From an uncultured Pelagibacteraceae bacterium (GTDB taxonomy: Bacteria; Pseudomonadota; Alphaproteobacteria; Pelagibacterales; Pelagibacteraceae), in contig CACPPD010000007.1 of NCBI GenBank assembly GCA_902635865.1, forward strand, positions 1 through 36,556: 36,556 bases of DNA. The letters run 5' to 3'. Under the pieces are notes generated by a model. That model was not told the DNA's origin. It was given only the letters and a program-made list of their open reading frames with translations, and did no database searches. The position numbers and the translations under genes are program-made. This document shows, piece after piece, positions 13,483-20,751 of this stretch (the first letter of the stretch is position 1; every line of letters begins with the position of its first letter).

Positions 13483-15257
13483 TGAAATACCCAAAAGAGT
13501 ATCTTTCTGAAATTAAAAATAGGCTGAAAGTTTCAACGGTAGTATCAAAAACTGTTTCCTTAAAAAAAAGAGGAAAAGAATTTGTAGGTTTATCACCTTT
13601 TAAAAATGAAAAAACACCCTCATTTACTGTAAACGATGAAAAAGAATTTTATCATTGTTTTGCAACTTCAGAACACGGAAATATTTTTGATTTCGTGATG
13701 AAAACCCAAAATTTAAAATTTGGTGAAGCAGTAAAATATTTAGCTCAAATAGCAGGTATGCAGCCATATATGTTTTCAAAACAAGATGAAGAAAGAGAGA
13801 AAAAATGGAATGAGTATAAATCTATTTTTACTAATTATGTAGATTTTTATCATAATGAACTTTTAAAAAATGAAGATTATTCAATTGCTAGAGAATATTT
13901 AAAAAATAGATCACTAGGTAAAGATGACGTTAAAAAATTTAAAATAGGATATATAGAAAAAAATCCAAATTTCTTCGAAAAATTAAAAAAAAATTATAGC
14001 GAACAAACTTTATTAGAAACTGGTTTGTTCTTTTTAGATGAGAAAAAAAAAATTTATGTCGAAAGATTTAGAGGTCGATTAATATTTCCAATCAATAATA
14101 TTTCAGGTCAACCAATCGCTTTAGGTGGAAGAATAATTGAAAATTTAGATTATCTAGCAAAATATATAAATTCACCTGAAACAAATTTTTTTAAAAAAGG
14201 ATCAAATTTATATAATTTAGATTTGGCGAGAAAACTTTCAAATAAAATAGATCACATTTATCTTGTCGAGGGATATATGGATGTCTTAGGTTTAAGCAAA
14301 AATGGAATTGATAACGTTGTGGCTAATCTTGGAACATCTTTAACTGACAAGCAAATTTTAACTTTAAATCAATTTTTTGATGATATCATAATATGTTTTG
14401 ATGGTGATGAAAGTGGATATAAAGCTGCTGTTAGAGCTGCTGAAAATTCAATAAAGGAACTCAAACCAGAAAAACAAATATCATTTTTATTTCTGCCAGA
14501 TAAAGAAGATCCAGATAGTTATGTAAATAAATATGGTAAGGCTAATTTTATTGATTTTACAAAGCAAAGCAAATTACCAATTCATCAATTTATTTTTAGT
14601 CACTATAAAAAACAAACTAAAAATAATCCTTCGTCTATGGCAATCTTTGAGAAAAAACTAAGAGTAATTGCAAACACAATTAAAGATGATTTTATAAAAA
14701 AATATGTTTTAGAATACTTTTTAGAAAAAATTGCCGAGCTAACACCACATTCCAATAAAAATAATACAAGATTTTATTCTAAAAAAACAAAATCTTTAGA
14801 AAGTACAAAAAACTATTTTAAAGAAAGTCAGTCTTTGACTGGAGTTGAATTAAAGGAGTTTTCATTATTGTATCTGGTCATAAATAAATTAGATTTATTG
14901 CAAGCAAATATTCATTTGGTTGAAAATATAAAATTATTTACCGATTTAAATAAAAAAATATTTAAAATGATAATTGAAAAATTAAAATCTGGGTCACAAA
15001 TCACTATTCACGATCTAAATTTAGATAGTCAATTGACTGAAAAAATAAATAAATTTGCACCAATAAAACACATTCTAAAAAATCAATCTGATGATGACCA
15101 AAAAATAATAGAATTATTAGAGGATATCTCTAGAGATTTGATGAATTATGATCTTGATTTTAGGATCCAGGAATTAGAATCGAAGTTTTCAGTTGATATG
15201 AGTGAGACCACATTTAATGAGTTAAAAGAGCTCAAAAAAAAGCAGAATCTCAATTAA
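13482..15257 (+). CDS. dnaG: DNA primase with a degenerate zinc-binding domain
   Basis: DnaG synthesises RNA primers at replication forks with DnaB helicase. The 591 residues contain the N-terminal domain (1-95), the catalytic core with RFRGRLIFPI near 195-204, the TOPRIM metal-binding VEGYMD (262-267) and DGDE (307-310), and a divergent C-terminal helicase-interaction region. Aligning the first 70 residues by spacing to the E. coli Cys40/His43/Cys61/Cys64 zinc ribbon gives Ser38, Lys41, Cys59 and Thr62. Three of four ligands are therefore lost, although the surrounding NEKTPSFTVNDEK and HGNIFDF are kept. I recall similar losses in other alphaproteobacterial primases, so this is more likely a lineage trait than damage. 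Confidence 0.95.
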   Translation: MKYPKEYLSEIKNRLKVSTVVSKTVSLKKRGKEFVGLSPFKNEKTPSFTVNDEKEFYHCFATSEHGNIFDFVMKTQNLKFGEAVKYLAQIAGMQPYMFSKQDEEREKKWNEYKSIFTNYVDFYHNELLKNEDYSIAREYLKNRSLGKDDVKKFKIGYIEKNPNFFEKLKKNYSEQTLLETGLFFLDEKKKIYVERFRGRLIFPINNISGQPIALGGRIIENLDYLAKYINSPETNFFKKGSNLYNLDLARKLSNKIDHIYLVEGYMDVLGLSKNGIDNVVANLGTSLTDKQILTLNQFFDDIIICFDGDESGYKAAVRAAENSIKELKPEKQISFLFLPDKEDPDSYVNKYGKANFIDFTKQSKLPIHQFIFSHYKKQTKNNPSSMAIFEKKLRVIANTIKDDFIKKYVLEYFLEKIAELTPHSNKNNTRFYSKKTKSLESTKNYFKESQSLTGVELKEFSLLYLVINKLDLLQANIHLVENIKLFTDLNKKIFKMIIEKLKSGSQITIHDLNLDSQLTEKINKFAPIKHILKNQSDDDQKIIELLEDISRDLMNYDLDFRIQELESKFSVDMSETTFNELKELKKKQNLN

Positions 15258-15280
15258 ACTGACTAAATTAGCAATAGATT

Positions 15281-15300
15281 TTTATATAATTGACATTATA
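15281..15300 (+). promoter_or_regulatory. Candidate internal promoter (-10 TATAAT) before rpoD
   Basis: The 67-bp gap between dnaG and rpoD contains a perfect TATAAT at 15285-15290, about 35 nt before the rpoD GTG. No convincing -35 box is present 16-18 bp upstream. A TTGACA at 15290-15295 overlaps it but has no matching -10 downstream. An internal promoter that lets rpoD be expressed apart from dnaG is common in this operon. Confidence 0.4.
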
Positions 15301-15324
15301 TAAGACCTCTAAATTCAAATTATT

Positions 15325-17148
15325 GTGGAAAGAATTATTACAAAATCATTTGCTAGATTAATGGGTCGTGGGACTCATAGAGGTTTTATAACTCATGAAG
15401 AATTGAGCAAATCACTTGGCAAAAGAAATTTATCAGATGAAAACTTGGCACAAGCTTTCATTCATATTTTAAATGAAAATATAACTTTAGTTGAAAAAAA
15501 ATCTGATTTTAAAGTTTTAAGAAAAAAAGAAAACTCAAGCAAAGAAGAAGGAAAAATAATTGAAAAAAGTGATGATCCAATAAGAATGTATTTGAGAGAG
15601 ATGGGAGGTGTTGAGCTATTATCTAGGGAAGGCGAAATTGCTATAGCTAAAAGAATAGAAGCTGGAAAAGATGTTATGTTAATTGCACTTTCTCAAAGCC
15701 CAATTACTGCGCAACAATTTTTTGAATGGAATGAACAATTACAAAAGAATGAAATTTTAGTTAGGGAAATTATTGATATTGATACTAACTATATGGAAGA
15801 CGAAACTACAGGCCCGAGTGCAAAACAAAAAAACTCTGGAGAGAGTGACAAAGATGAAAATTCTTCAGATGATGACGATGATTTTAATCCGACTCTTGCT
15901 GCCATGGAAACCGAAATTAAGCCTAAGGTTTTAAAAACAGTCAATACTCTTACTAAGGAATACACAAAACTTATAAAATATCAAAAAGAAAAACTTAACT
16001 GTGTTTTAAATTCTCAAAATTTTTCAAATTCGAAAGAAAAGGGATATGAAAAAGTTGTAAATGATATTTTAGAAAATATTAAATCATTGCAGTTATCTCC
16101 TTCTGTTTTAGAGGAATTGGTTCAGAAGCATTATGTTGAAAATAAAAAAATAATTTCTTTAGAGGGAAATTTATTAAGACTGGCAATGGATCATAAAATA
16201 TCAAGAAATGAATTTATAAAATTTTATATTGGAAATGAAATAAATCCAAACTTAAAAAAATTTTTAGATACAAATACAATTTGGAAACAATTTTTTACAA
16301 AAAATAAAGATGAGTTCAAAAATATTAGAGAAAGATTAGTAGAGATAAGTCATAAACTTGGAATTTCAGTAACGGATTTTAAAAAATTAGTTAGCAGAAT
16401 TCAAAAAGGAGAAAAAGAGTCTAGAATTGCAAAAAAAGAAATGGTTGAAGCTAATTTAAGACTAGTTATTTCAATAGCAAAAAAATATACGAATAGAGGC
16501 CTTCAGTTTTTAGACTTAATCCAAGAAGGAAATATAGGTTTAATGAAAGCTGTAGATAAGTTTGAATATAGAAGAGGATACAAGTTTTCTACATATGCAA
16601 CATGGTGGATTAGACAAGCTATTACAAGATCAATCGCAGATCAGGCAAGAACAATCAGAATTCCTGTTCATATGATTGAAACAATTAATAAAATTGTTAG
16701 AACGCAAAGATTGATCTTAAGCGAATTTGGCAGAGAGGCTACTCCAGAAGAACTAGCTCAAAAACTTAGAATGCCTTTAGATAAAGTAAGAAAAGTATTA
16801 AAAATATCAAAAGAGCCAGTATCATTAGAGAAACCAGTAGGTGACGAGGAAGATAGTAGTCTAGGAGATTTTATAGAGGATACCAAAGCTTTAGCACCAT
16901 TAGAACAGGCCATTAAATCAAATTTGGGAGAGGCAACGACAAAAATATTGTCTACACTTACACCTAGGGAAGAAAGAGTTTTAAGAATGAGATTTGGTGT
17001 TGGAATGAATACAGATCATACTCTTGAAGAAGTAGGATTACAATTTTCAGTAACAAGAGAAAGAATTAGACAAATAGAGGCTAAAGCACTTAGAAAATTA
17101 AAACATCCAAGTAGATCAAAGCAATTAAAGAGTTTTTTAGAAAGTTAA
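15325..17148 (+). CDS. rpoD: RNA polymerase primary sigma factor (sigma-70, RpoD)
   Basis: This 607-residue housekeeping sigma factor directs RNA polymerase to -10/-35 promoters. Region 1.1 begins right at the N-terminus ([15 protein letters not shown]), region 1.2 is at 84-112 ([17 protein letters not shown]), and an acidic non-conserved stretch with DDDDDF lies near 185-197. Regions 2.1-2.4 include [19 protein letters not shown] and [15 protein letters not shown]. Region 4.2 ends with [20 protein letters not shown]. The start is GTG: an in-frame TAA lies five codons upstream and the first internal ATG would cut into region 1.1. There is almost no extension ahead of region 1.1. It is the last protein gene of yqeY-dnaG-rpoD, with a tRNA gene 7 nt after its stop. 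Confidence 0.97.
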   Translation: MERIITKSFARLMGRGTHRGFITHEELSKSLGKRNLSDENLAQAFIHILNENITLVEKKSDFKVLRKKENSSKEEGKIIEKSDDPIRMYLREMGGVELLSREGEIAIAKRIEAGKDVMLIALSQSPITAQQFFEWNEQLQKNEILVREIIDIDTNYMEDETTGPSAKQKNSGESDKDENSSDDDDDFNPTLAAMETEIKPKVLKTVNTLTKEYTKLIKYQKEKLNCVLNSQNFSNSKEKGYEKVVNDILENIKSLQLSPSVLEELVQKHYVENKKIISLEGNLLRLAMDHKISRNEFIKFYIGNEINPNLKKFLDTNTIWKQFFTKNKDEFKNIRERLVEISHKLGISVTDFKKLVSRIQKGEKESRIAKKEMVEANLRLVISIAKKYTNRGLQFLDLIQEGNIGLMKAVDKFEYRRGYKFSTYATWWIRQAITRSIADQARTIRIPVHMIETINKIVRTQRLILSEFGREATPEELAQKLRMPLDKVRKVLKISKEPVSLEKPVGDEEDSSLGDFIEDTKALAPLEQAIKSNLGEATTKILSTLTPREERVLRMRFGVGMNTDHTLEEVGLQFSVTRERIRQIEAKALRKLKHPSRSKQLKSFLES

Positions 17149-17155
17149 ATTTACA

Positions 17156-17230
17156 GGGCCGTTAGCTCAATAGTAGAGTACTGCATTGACATTGCAGGGG
17201 TAGTTGGAGCGTAACCAACACGGCCCACCA
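17156..17230 (+). tRNA. tRNA-Val (GAC) with aberrant D- and T-loops
   Basis: The 75-nt cloverleaf has a 7-bp acceptor stem (GGGCCGT/ACGGCCC), discriminator A and an encoded CCA. The anticodon arm is CTGCA-TTGACAT-TGCAG, giving anticodon GAC for Val codons GUC/GUU. The T-stem GTTGG/CCAAC is perfect, but its loop is AGCGTAA instead of the near-universal TTCRANY, so T54, T55 and A58 are absent. The D-loop AATAGTA has one G where G18-G19 are expected, position 48 is A rather than a pyrimidine, and the D-stem has one G-T pair. It may be cut from the rpoD transcript. It looks structurally maintained rather than a decayed pseudogene. Confidence 0.85.
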
Positions 17231-17284
17231 TAAGTTATCTTTAATTGATATGTGTTTAAAAATGATATAACTAACTTATATTTT

Positions 17285-17361
17285 GGGCCTGTAGCTCAGT
17301 TGGTTAGAGCAGTACACTCATAATGTATTGGTCCCAGGTTCGAGTCCTGGCGGGCCCACCA
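17285..17361 (+). tRNA. tRNA with CAT anticodon, best read as tRNA-Ile2 (lysidine-modified)
   Basis: The 77-nt canonical cloverleaf has acceptor GGGCCTG/CGGGCCC, discriminator A and encoded CCA, a D-loop with GG, T-loop TTCGAGT and anticodon loop CTCATAA. A CAT anticodon can be elongator Met, initiator Met or Ile2. The first acceptor pair is a normal G-C, so it is not an initiator. C4-G69, C5-G68 and the G27-T43 wobble match E. coli tRNA-Ile2, whose C34 is converted to lysidine by TilS to read AUA, and differ from E. coli elongator Met. I favour Ile2; elongator Met remains possible. It lies 54 nt after tRNA-Val and ends 13 bp before the convergent mlaC stop. Confidence 0.85.
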
Positions 17362-17374
17362 ATTAAACAAATAA

Positions 17375-17965
17375 TTAATTTTTCGAAAATTTTTGTAGAG
17401 TTTCAAATAAAGCGTTTATATCTCCATCGTTAGAATTTAATATCGATGAAAATTCCTCTTTTTGAGTCCTTGCCAAACTTAAACCTTCAATAATTAGATC
17501 TCTGATTAATGGATTATCAGGATTTTTGGTATATATCCTCCAATCAATTTTTATTTCTGGTCTTTCAGAGGTCCCAATCAACAAACTATTTACAATAGTA
17601 TAGTTTTCATTCAAAACTTTCTTACTCTTTACCTCAATTTCAGGATTTGTATATTCAGCTAATCTACTAGAGAAGCTTTTTAAAAAATAAGATTCAAATA
17701 ATTCAGAGTATAATATTTTTTCATTATCATTTAATTTTTTTCGAGCCGATCCCAATGAATATAGACCAACTCCTTTAATATCTACAGTTTCTTTTGCTAT
17801 AGCTTTTAATTCATTGATTTTTTCTTTTTTTGATATATTTTTAGACAATATTAGAGATGCCCTGTTGACCGTTGATTGAACAAATATATCAGGTTCTAAA
17901 GAATAAGCATTATTCAGAGTAAAATGATATAAAAAGAAAATAAATAAAATTTTTTTTAATTTCAT
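17375..17965 (-). CDS. mlaC: MlaC-family periplasmic phospholipid-binding protein
   Basis: A 196-residue protein with a Sec signal peptide (KK, then a hydrophobic core LFIFFLYHF, with probable cleavage after AYS near residue 22) and an MlaC/Ttg2D domain. Typical elements are the ARKKLNDNEKILYSELFESYFLKSFSSRL segment around 75-105, the strand-rich middle with VNSLLIGTSERPEIKIDWRIY, and IRDLIIEGLSLARTQKEEF. MlaC shuttles phospholipid across the periplasm between outer-membrane MlaA and the inner-membrane MlaFEDB transporter. The transporter genes are not in this window. It lies 15 bp downstream of mlaA, so the two form an operon. Confidence 0.88.
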   Translation of the reverse strand: MKLKKILFIFFLYHFTLNNAYSLEPDIFVQSTVNRASLILSKNISKKEKINELKAIAKETVDIKGVGLYSLGSARKKLNDNEKILYSELFESYFLKSFSSRLAEYTNPEIEVKSKKVLNENYTIVNSLLIGTSERPEIKIDWRIYTKNPDNPLIRDLIIEGLSLARTQKEEFSSILNSNDGDINALFETLQKFSKN

Positions 17966-17980
17966 TAATTAAATTTTAAT

Positions 17981-18769
17981 TTACTTAGTTTCTATTTCTT
18001 CCCAATCACTATCATCTTGGGTTTCAATAATTTTATTTGTATTTAAGATTTTTTGCTGTCTATCTTGCAGGTATAAACTTTTGACAGAAGCGTAGAAGTC
18101 TAGAGAGTTTTTTTCTAAATTTTCTATGGAGTCAAAGTTCTTTGCTCTAAAATCTATACCACTTGTAACTTTTGATGCATAATAATCAAAGTCACTAAAA
18201 TGTTGTGTATCATTATTAACTGTGACGTTATACCAAGCATCGCCTCCAATAAAATTCACAACAGATGCAGTGGCATCTCTAACAGTGCTTGGTCCTAAAA
18301 CAGGCAAGACCAAATAGCATCCAGGTCCAACCCCCATAGTTGCTAATGATTGACCAAAATCCTCTTTTTCATATTCTGGTAAACCTAAATGCTGAGCCAC
18401 ATCAATCAAACCTAAAATTCCTATAGTAGTATTAATAATAAATCTTCCTGAGTTAACTCCAGCTTTTCTTAATTCCCCTTGCAAAACATTATTTGGAATT
18501 GTTACTAAATTAGATAGATTATCTAGAGAGTTACTGACACCAGTTTTTATAGGAGAAGGTAAAACTCTATAAACGCTAGATACTGGTTTAAATATTACTC
18601 CATCTATTACTTGATTAAACGCAAATGTGGCTCTATTTAAATTTTCAAAACAATCTTTAATTTCATTAGGTTTGTTTTTTTTAAGTATTATTTCACCATC
18701 AGAACCTGCATTTGCGTTGAAAGCAAATATAAAAGTTGCTACAGCAATTATAATCAATTTTCTAAACAT
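17981..18769 (-). CDS. mlaA: MlaA/VacJ-family outer-membrane lipid-asymmetry protein, without lipobox
   Basis: The 262-residue MlaA family protein removes mislocalised phospholipid from the outer leaflet of the outer membrane and hands it to MlaC. The family signature is clear: CFENLNRATFAFNQVIDGVI near 39-58, YRVLPSPIKTGVSNSLDNLSN, NSGRFIINTTIGILGLIDVA, EDFGQSLATMGVGPGCYLVLPVLGPSTVRDA split around 137-167. E. coli MlaA is a lipoprotein. Here the signal peptide ends FAFNANA-GSDGE and has no Cys at the cleavage site, suggesting signal peptidase I processing. The only nearby Cys (residue 39) sits inside the mature domain. It is the first gene of mlaA-mlaC. Confidence 0.92.
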   Translation of the reverse strand: MFRKLIIIAVATFIFAFNANAGSDGEIILKKNKPNEIKDCFENLNRATFAFNQVIDGVIFKPVSSVYRVLPSPIKTGVSNSLDNLSNLVTIPNNVLQGELRKAGVNSGRFIINTTIGILGLIDVAQHLGLPEYEKEDFGQSLATMGVGPGCYLVLPVLGPSTVRDATASVVNFIGGDAWYNVTVNNDTQHFSDFDYYASKVTSGIDFRAKNFDSIENLEKNSLDFYASVKSLYLQDRQQKILNTNKIIETQDDSDWEEIETK

Positions 18770-18859
18770 TATTGCTTGTATAATATATAAAAATTAAAAG
18801 TAAATTAACTATTATTTTTAAAAAATGACAACAAAATGTCAGTAAAGTAGCCAAAATTG

Positions 18860-19606
18860 ATGCCAGGATTAAATTTAATTACAACTATAAATTACTCTCC
18901 AAATTTTCAAGTTAAAAAAAGAAAAAAAAGTGAAATTAAATTTTTAGTTTTTCATTATACAGGAATGAAAAAAGAAAAAGACGCAATAAAAAGATTAACA
19001 AGCAAAAAGTCAAAAGTAAGTTCTCATTATTTCATAAAAAAAAATGGAGAAATAATAACATTAGTTCCTAATAGTTATATTGCTTGGCATGCAGGTGTTT
19101 CGGCGTGGAATAAATATAAATTTTTAAACAAATATTCAATAGGAATTGAAATAAGCAATCCAGGCCATGAATTTAAATATACAAACTTTAAAAATAAACA
19201 AATAAAATCTGTTTTAAAATTAAGTAGGTTTTTAATCAGAAAATATAATATAAATTCAAAGTTTATAGTAGGTCATTCAGATATTTCTCCAAATAGAAAA
19301 AAGGATCCAGGTGAAAAATTCCCATGGAAATATTTGTCAAAAAAAAATATTGGTTATTGGCACAATTTAAACCAAAAAAAACTTATAAATTATAGATCAA
19401 AAAATGTATCTGATTTTGAAAAAAATACATTTATTGAAAATTTATATAAAATTGGGTATTCAAAAAATTTAATAAATAAAAACACTAATTTAAATAAAAT
19501 ATTAACTATAGCTTTTCAAAGAAGGTTTAGACAAGAGTTAATTAATGGAAAAATTGATAAAGAATGCATATTAATTTGCGAAAATATTTCAAAAAAATAT
19601 AAATAA
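18860..19606 (+). CDS. N-acetylmuramoyl-L-alanine amidase (amidase_2, AmiD/AmpD type)
   Basis: A 248-residue zinc amidase that cleaves the bond between MurNAc and the stem peptide. Putative zinc ligands are His32 (VFHYTG), His139 (VGHSDISP) and Asp149 (KKDPGEKFPW), with Glu97 in GIEISN as catalytic base. A C-terminal peptidoglycan-binding-like segment (FIENLYKIGY ... IAFQRRFRQE) resembles AmiD architecture. I see neither signal peptide nor lipobox, so it may act in the cytoplasm on recycled anhydro-muropeptides, as AmpD does. I chose ATG 18860; a TTG one codon earlier is possible. It stands directly before rnpB and the dcw cluster. Confidence 0.88.
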   Translation: MPGLNLITTINYSPNFQVKKRKKSEIKFLVFHYTGMKKEKDAIKRLTSKKSKVSSHYFIKKNGEIITLVPNSYIAWHAGVSAWNKYKFLNKYSIGIEISNPGHEFKYTNFKNKQIKSVLKLSRFLIRKYNINSKFIVGHSDISPNRKKDPGEKFPWKYLSKKNIGYWHNLNQKKLINYRSKNVSDFEKNTFIENLYKIGYSKNLINKNTNLNKILTIAFQRRFRQELINGKIDKECILICENISKKYK

Positions 19607-19643
19607 TTTTTCTTGAAAAAATTAACTTTAGTATTAAGTTATA

Positions 19644-20004
19644 GTTGCCAGATAAATGACTTATCGCTTTAATTTAATTTAAAGAGGAAAGTCCGGGCTC
19701 TACAAGGACACAGTGCCAGGTAATACCTGGCGGGGGAGACCCTAGGGACAGTGCCACAGAAAATAAACCGCCATAACATGGCAAGGGTGAAAAGGTGTGG
19801 TAAGAGCACACCGGTTCTATTGGTAACAATGAACGCTGGAAAACCCCACTGGGAGCAAGACTAAGTAGAGATGACATTGTTACAAAACTAAAAGCCGTCC
19901 TTGGCTAGTCATCAGGGTTAGTTGCTTGAGCTTAAGAGTGATCTTAAGCCTAGACAAATGATAAGTTTAAATGACAGAACCCGGCTTATAGTTTATCTGG
20001 CAAA
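19644..20004 (+). ncRNA. rnpB: RNase P RNA (class A)
   Basis: This is the catalytic RNA that matures tRNA 5' ends. The termini pair as P1: TTGCCAGATAAA at 19645-19656 with TTTATCTGGCAA at 19992-20003. The P4 5' strand region GAGGAAAGTCCGGGCTC begins at 19684. ACAGAA and GGGTGAAAAGGTG precede the conserved GGTAAGAGCACACCGG. An AGACAAATGAT motif near 19952 and ACAGAACCCGGCTTAT at 19974-19989 close the P4/P2 side. AGGGTTAG near 19914 supplies the GGU expected to pair with tRNA 3' CCA, consistent with CCA-encoding tRNAs here. The exact ends are set from P1 pairing and may be off by a few bases. Confidence 0.95.
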
Positions 20005-20047
20005 TTATTTAGATTAAATTAATTTTAACTCATCCTTTTAAAAATTT

Positions 20048-20078
20048 GATCTTAAAGCTGACTTTAAAATCTTATTTT
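20048..20078 (+). terminator. Possible weak rho-independent terminator after rnpB
   Basis: TTAAAG-CTGA-CTTTAA at 20052-20067 is a perfect 6-bp hairpin that can be lengthened to 10 bp with one mismatch (GATC/AATC), followed by TTATTTT. It is AT-rich, so its strength is doubtful, but it is the only hairpin-plus-T signal between rnpB and mraZ. Confidence 0.3.
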
Positions 20079-20220
20079 AGTTATGCTTATTATTATAGGA
20101 AATTTATAAAAAAAAAGCCTCATTACACACTTAAATTGACTTAATTTTGTTTGGTTAGCAACTACGTACATTTATAAAATTTGTTAAATATTTCCCCTAA
20201 ATTTAGAGAAATTGCAGCTA
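20079..20220. other. Non-coding AT-rich spacer between rnpB and the mraZ promoter
   Basis: No gene or convincing structural RNA is visible in this stretch, which belongs to the 278-bp gap between rnpB and mraZ. It contains an A9 run near 20110 and a TTTCCCC motif near 20191 that might be an extra, poorer MraZ half-site. Confidence 0.4.
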
Positions 20221-20272
20221 TTGACACGTTTGTAAAAAGCCCATAATATCCCAAATTATCCCAAATAGGGAA
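20221..20272 (+). promoter_or_regulatory. mraZ/dcw operon promoter with overlapping MraZ-type repeats
   Basis: A perfect TTGACA is at 20221-20226. The -10 box is either CATAAT (20242-20247, 15-bp spacing) or TAATAT (20244-20249, 17-bp spacing), putting transcription start near 20254 and leaving about 30 nt of leader. Two TCCCA repeats at 20249-20253 and 20259-20263 read TGGGA-TAATT-TGGGA on the minus strand. That is the 5-bp-spaced TGGGN repeat recognised by MraZ. AGGGA at 20267-20271 adds a half-site in the opposite orientation. MraZ bound here would cover the start site, so autorepression of the operon is expected. Confidence 0.7.
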
Positions 20273-20282
20273 ATTATGGAAT

Positions 20283-20741
20283 ATGTTTTTATCTACGTAC
20301 GAAAACAAATTAGACAAAAAAGGAAGGGTCTCAGTGCCTGCTAGTTTCAGGTCATATTTGTCAAACTTAGGATATAATGGTGTTATTTGTTATCCGTCTT
20401 TTAATAATTTTTCAATAGAAGCATGTTCTCAAGATAGAATTGAAAAAATTTCCTCAGCAATTGATTCTTTAAATCCATTTGAAGAAAAAAGAGATTATTT
20501 TGCAACTTCAATATTAGCAGAGAGTATAAACTTACAATTTGATAGTGAAGGAAGAATTTCACTTACATCAAAATTATTAAAGCATGCAAAAATTAAAAAT
20601 AGAATGTTGTTTGTTGGTCAAGGTCAAACCTTTCAGATATGGGAACCAACAACATTTGAAAAATTTAAGGTAACAGCTAAAAAAAAAGCAAACATAAATC
20701 GAGCTAATCTTAAATGGGAGCTTCAACAAAACAAACAATAG
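20283..20741 (+). CDS. mraZ: Transcriptional regulator MraZ
   Basis: A 152-residue protein with two SpoVT/AbrB-like halves: N-terminal FLSTYENKLDKKGRVSVPASFR (2-23) and the repeat INLQFDSEGRISLTSKLLKHAKI near 80-103. The second ends in VGQGQTFQIWEPTTFEKF. MraZ forms rings that bind TGGGN repeats and usually represses its own division/cell-wall operon. The start is fixed by the conserved MFLSTYEN. Another ATG at 20276 is out of frame. It is the first gene of the dcw cluster and is followed after 10 bp by ftsZ rather than the usual rsmH. Confidence 0.96.
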   Translation: MFLSTYENKLDKKGRVSVPASFRSYLSNLGYNGVICYPSFNNFSIEACSQDRIEKISSAIDSLNPFEEKRDYFATSILAESINLQFDSEGRISLTSKLLKHAKIKNRMLFVGQGQTFQIWEPTTFEKFKVTAKKKANINRANLKWELQQNKQ

Positions 20742-20751
20742 GGGATAAAAA

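Noticed and set aside
15290-15295. TTGACA as -35 box for rpoD
   Set aside because: No -10-like hexamer occurs 16-18 bp downstream; the overlapping TATAAT at 15285 is the better signal.
17231-17284. TAAGTTAT...ATAACTAACTTA inverted repeats between the two tRNAs, considered as a terminator or attachment site
   Set aside because: Short AT-only pairing with alternative registers; no T-run directly after a stable stem and no duplicated tRNA 3' end that would suggest an att site.
18824-18843. TGACA-ACAAAA-TGTCA inverted repeat before the amidase gene
   Set aside because: A 5-bp arm in AT-rich DNA is expected by chance; it might be an operator but nothing else supports it.
19674-19877. A 67-codon minus-strand open frame
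   Set aside because: It lies wholly inside the RNase P RNA, whose conserved core explains the unusually GC-rich sequence.
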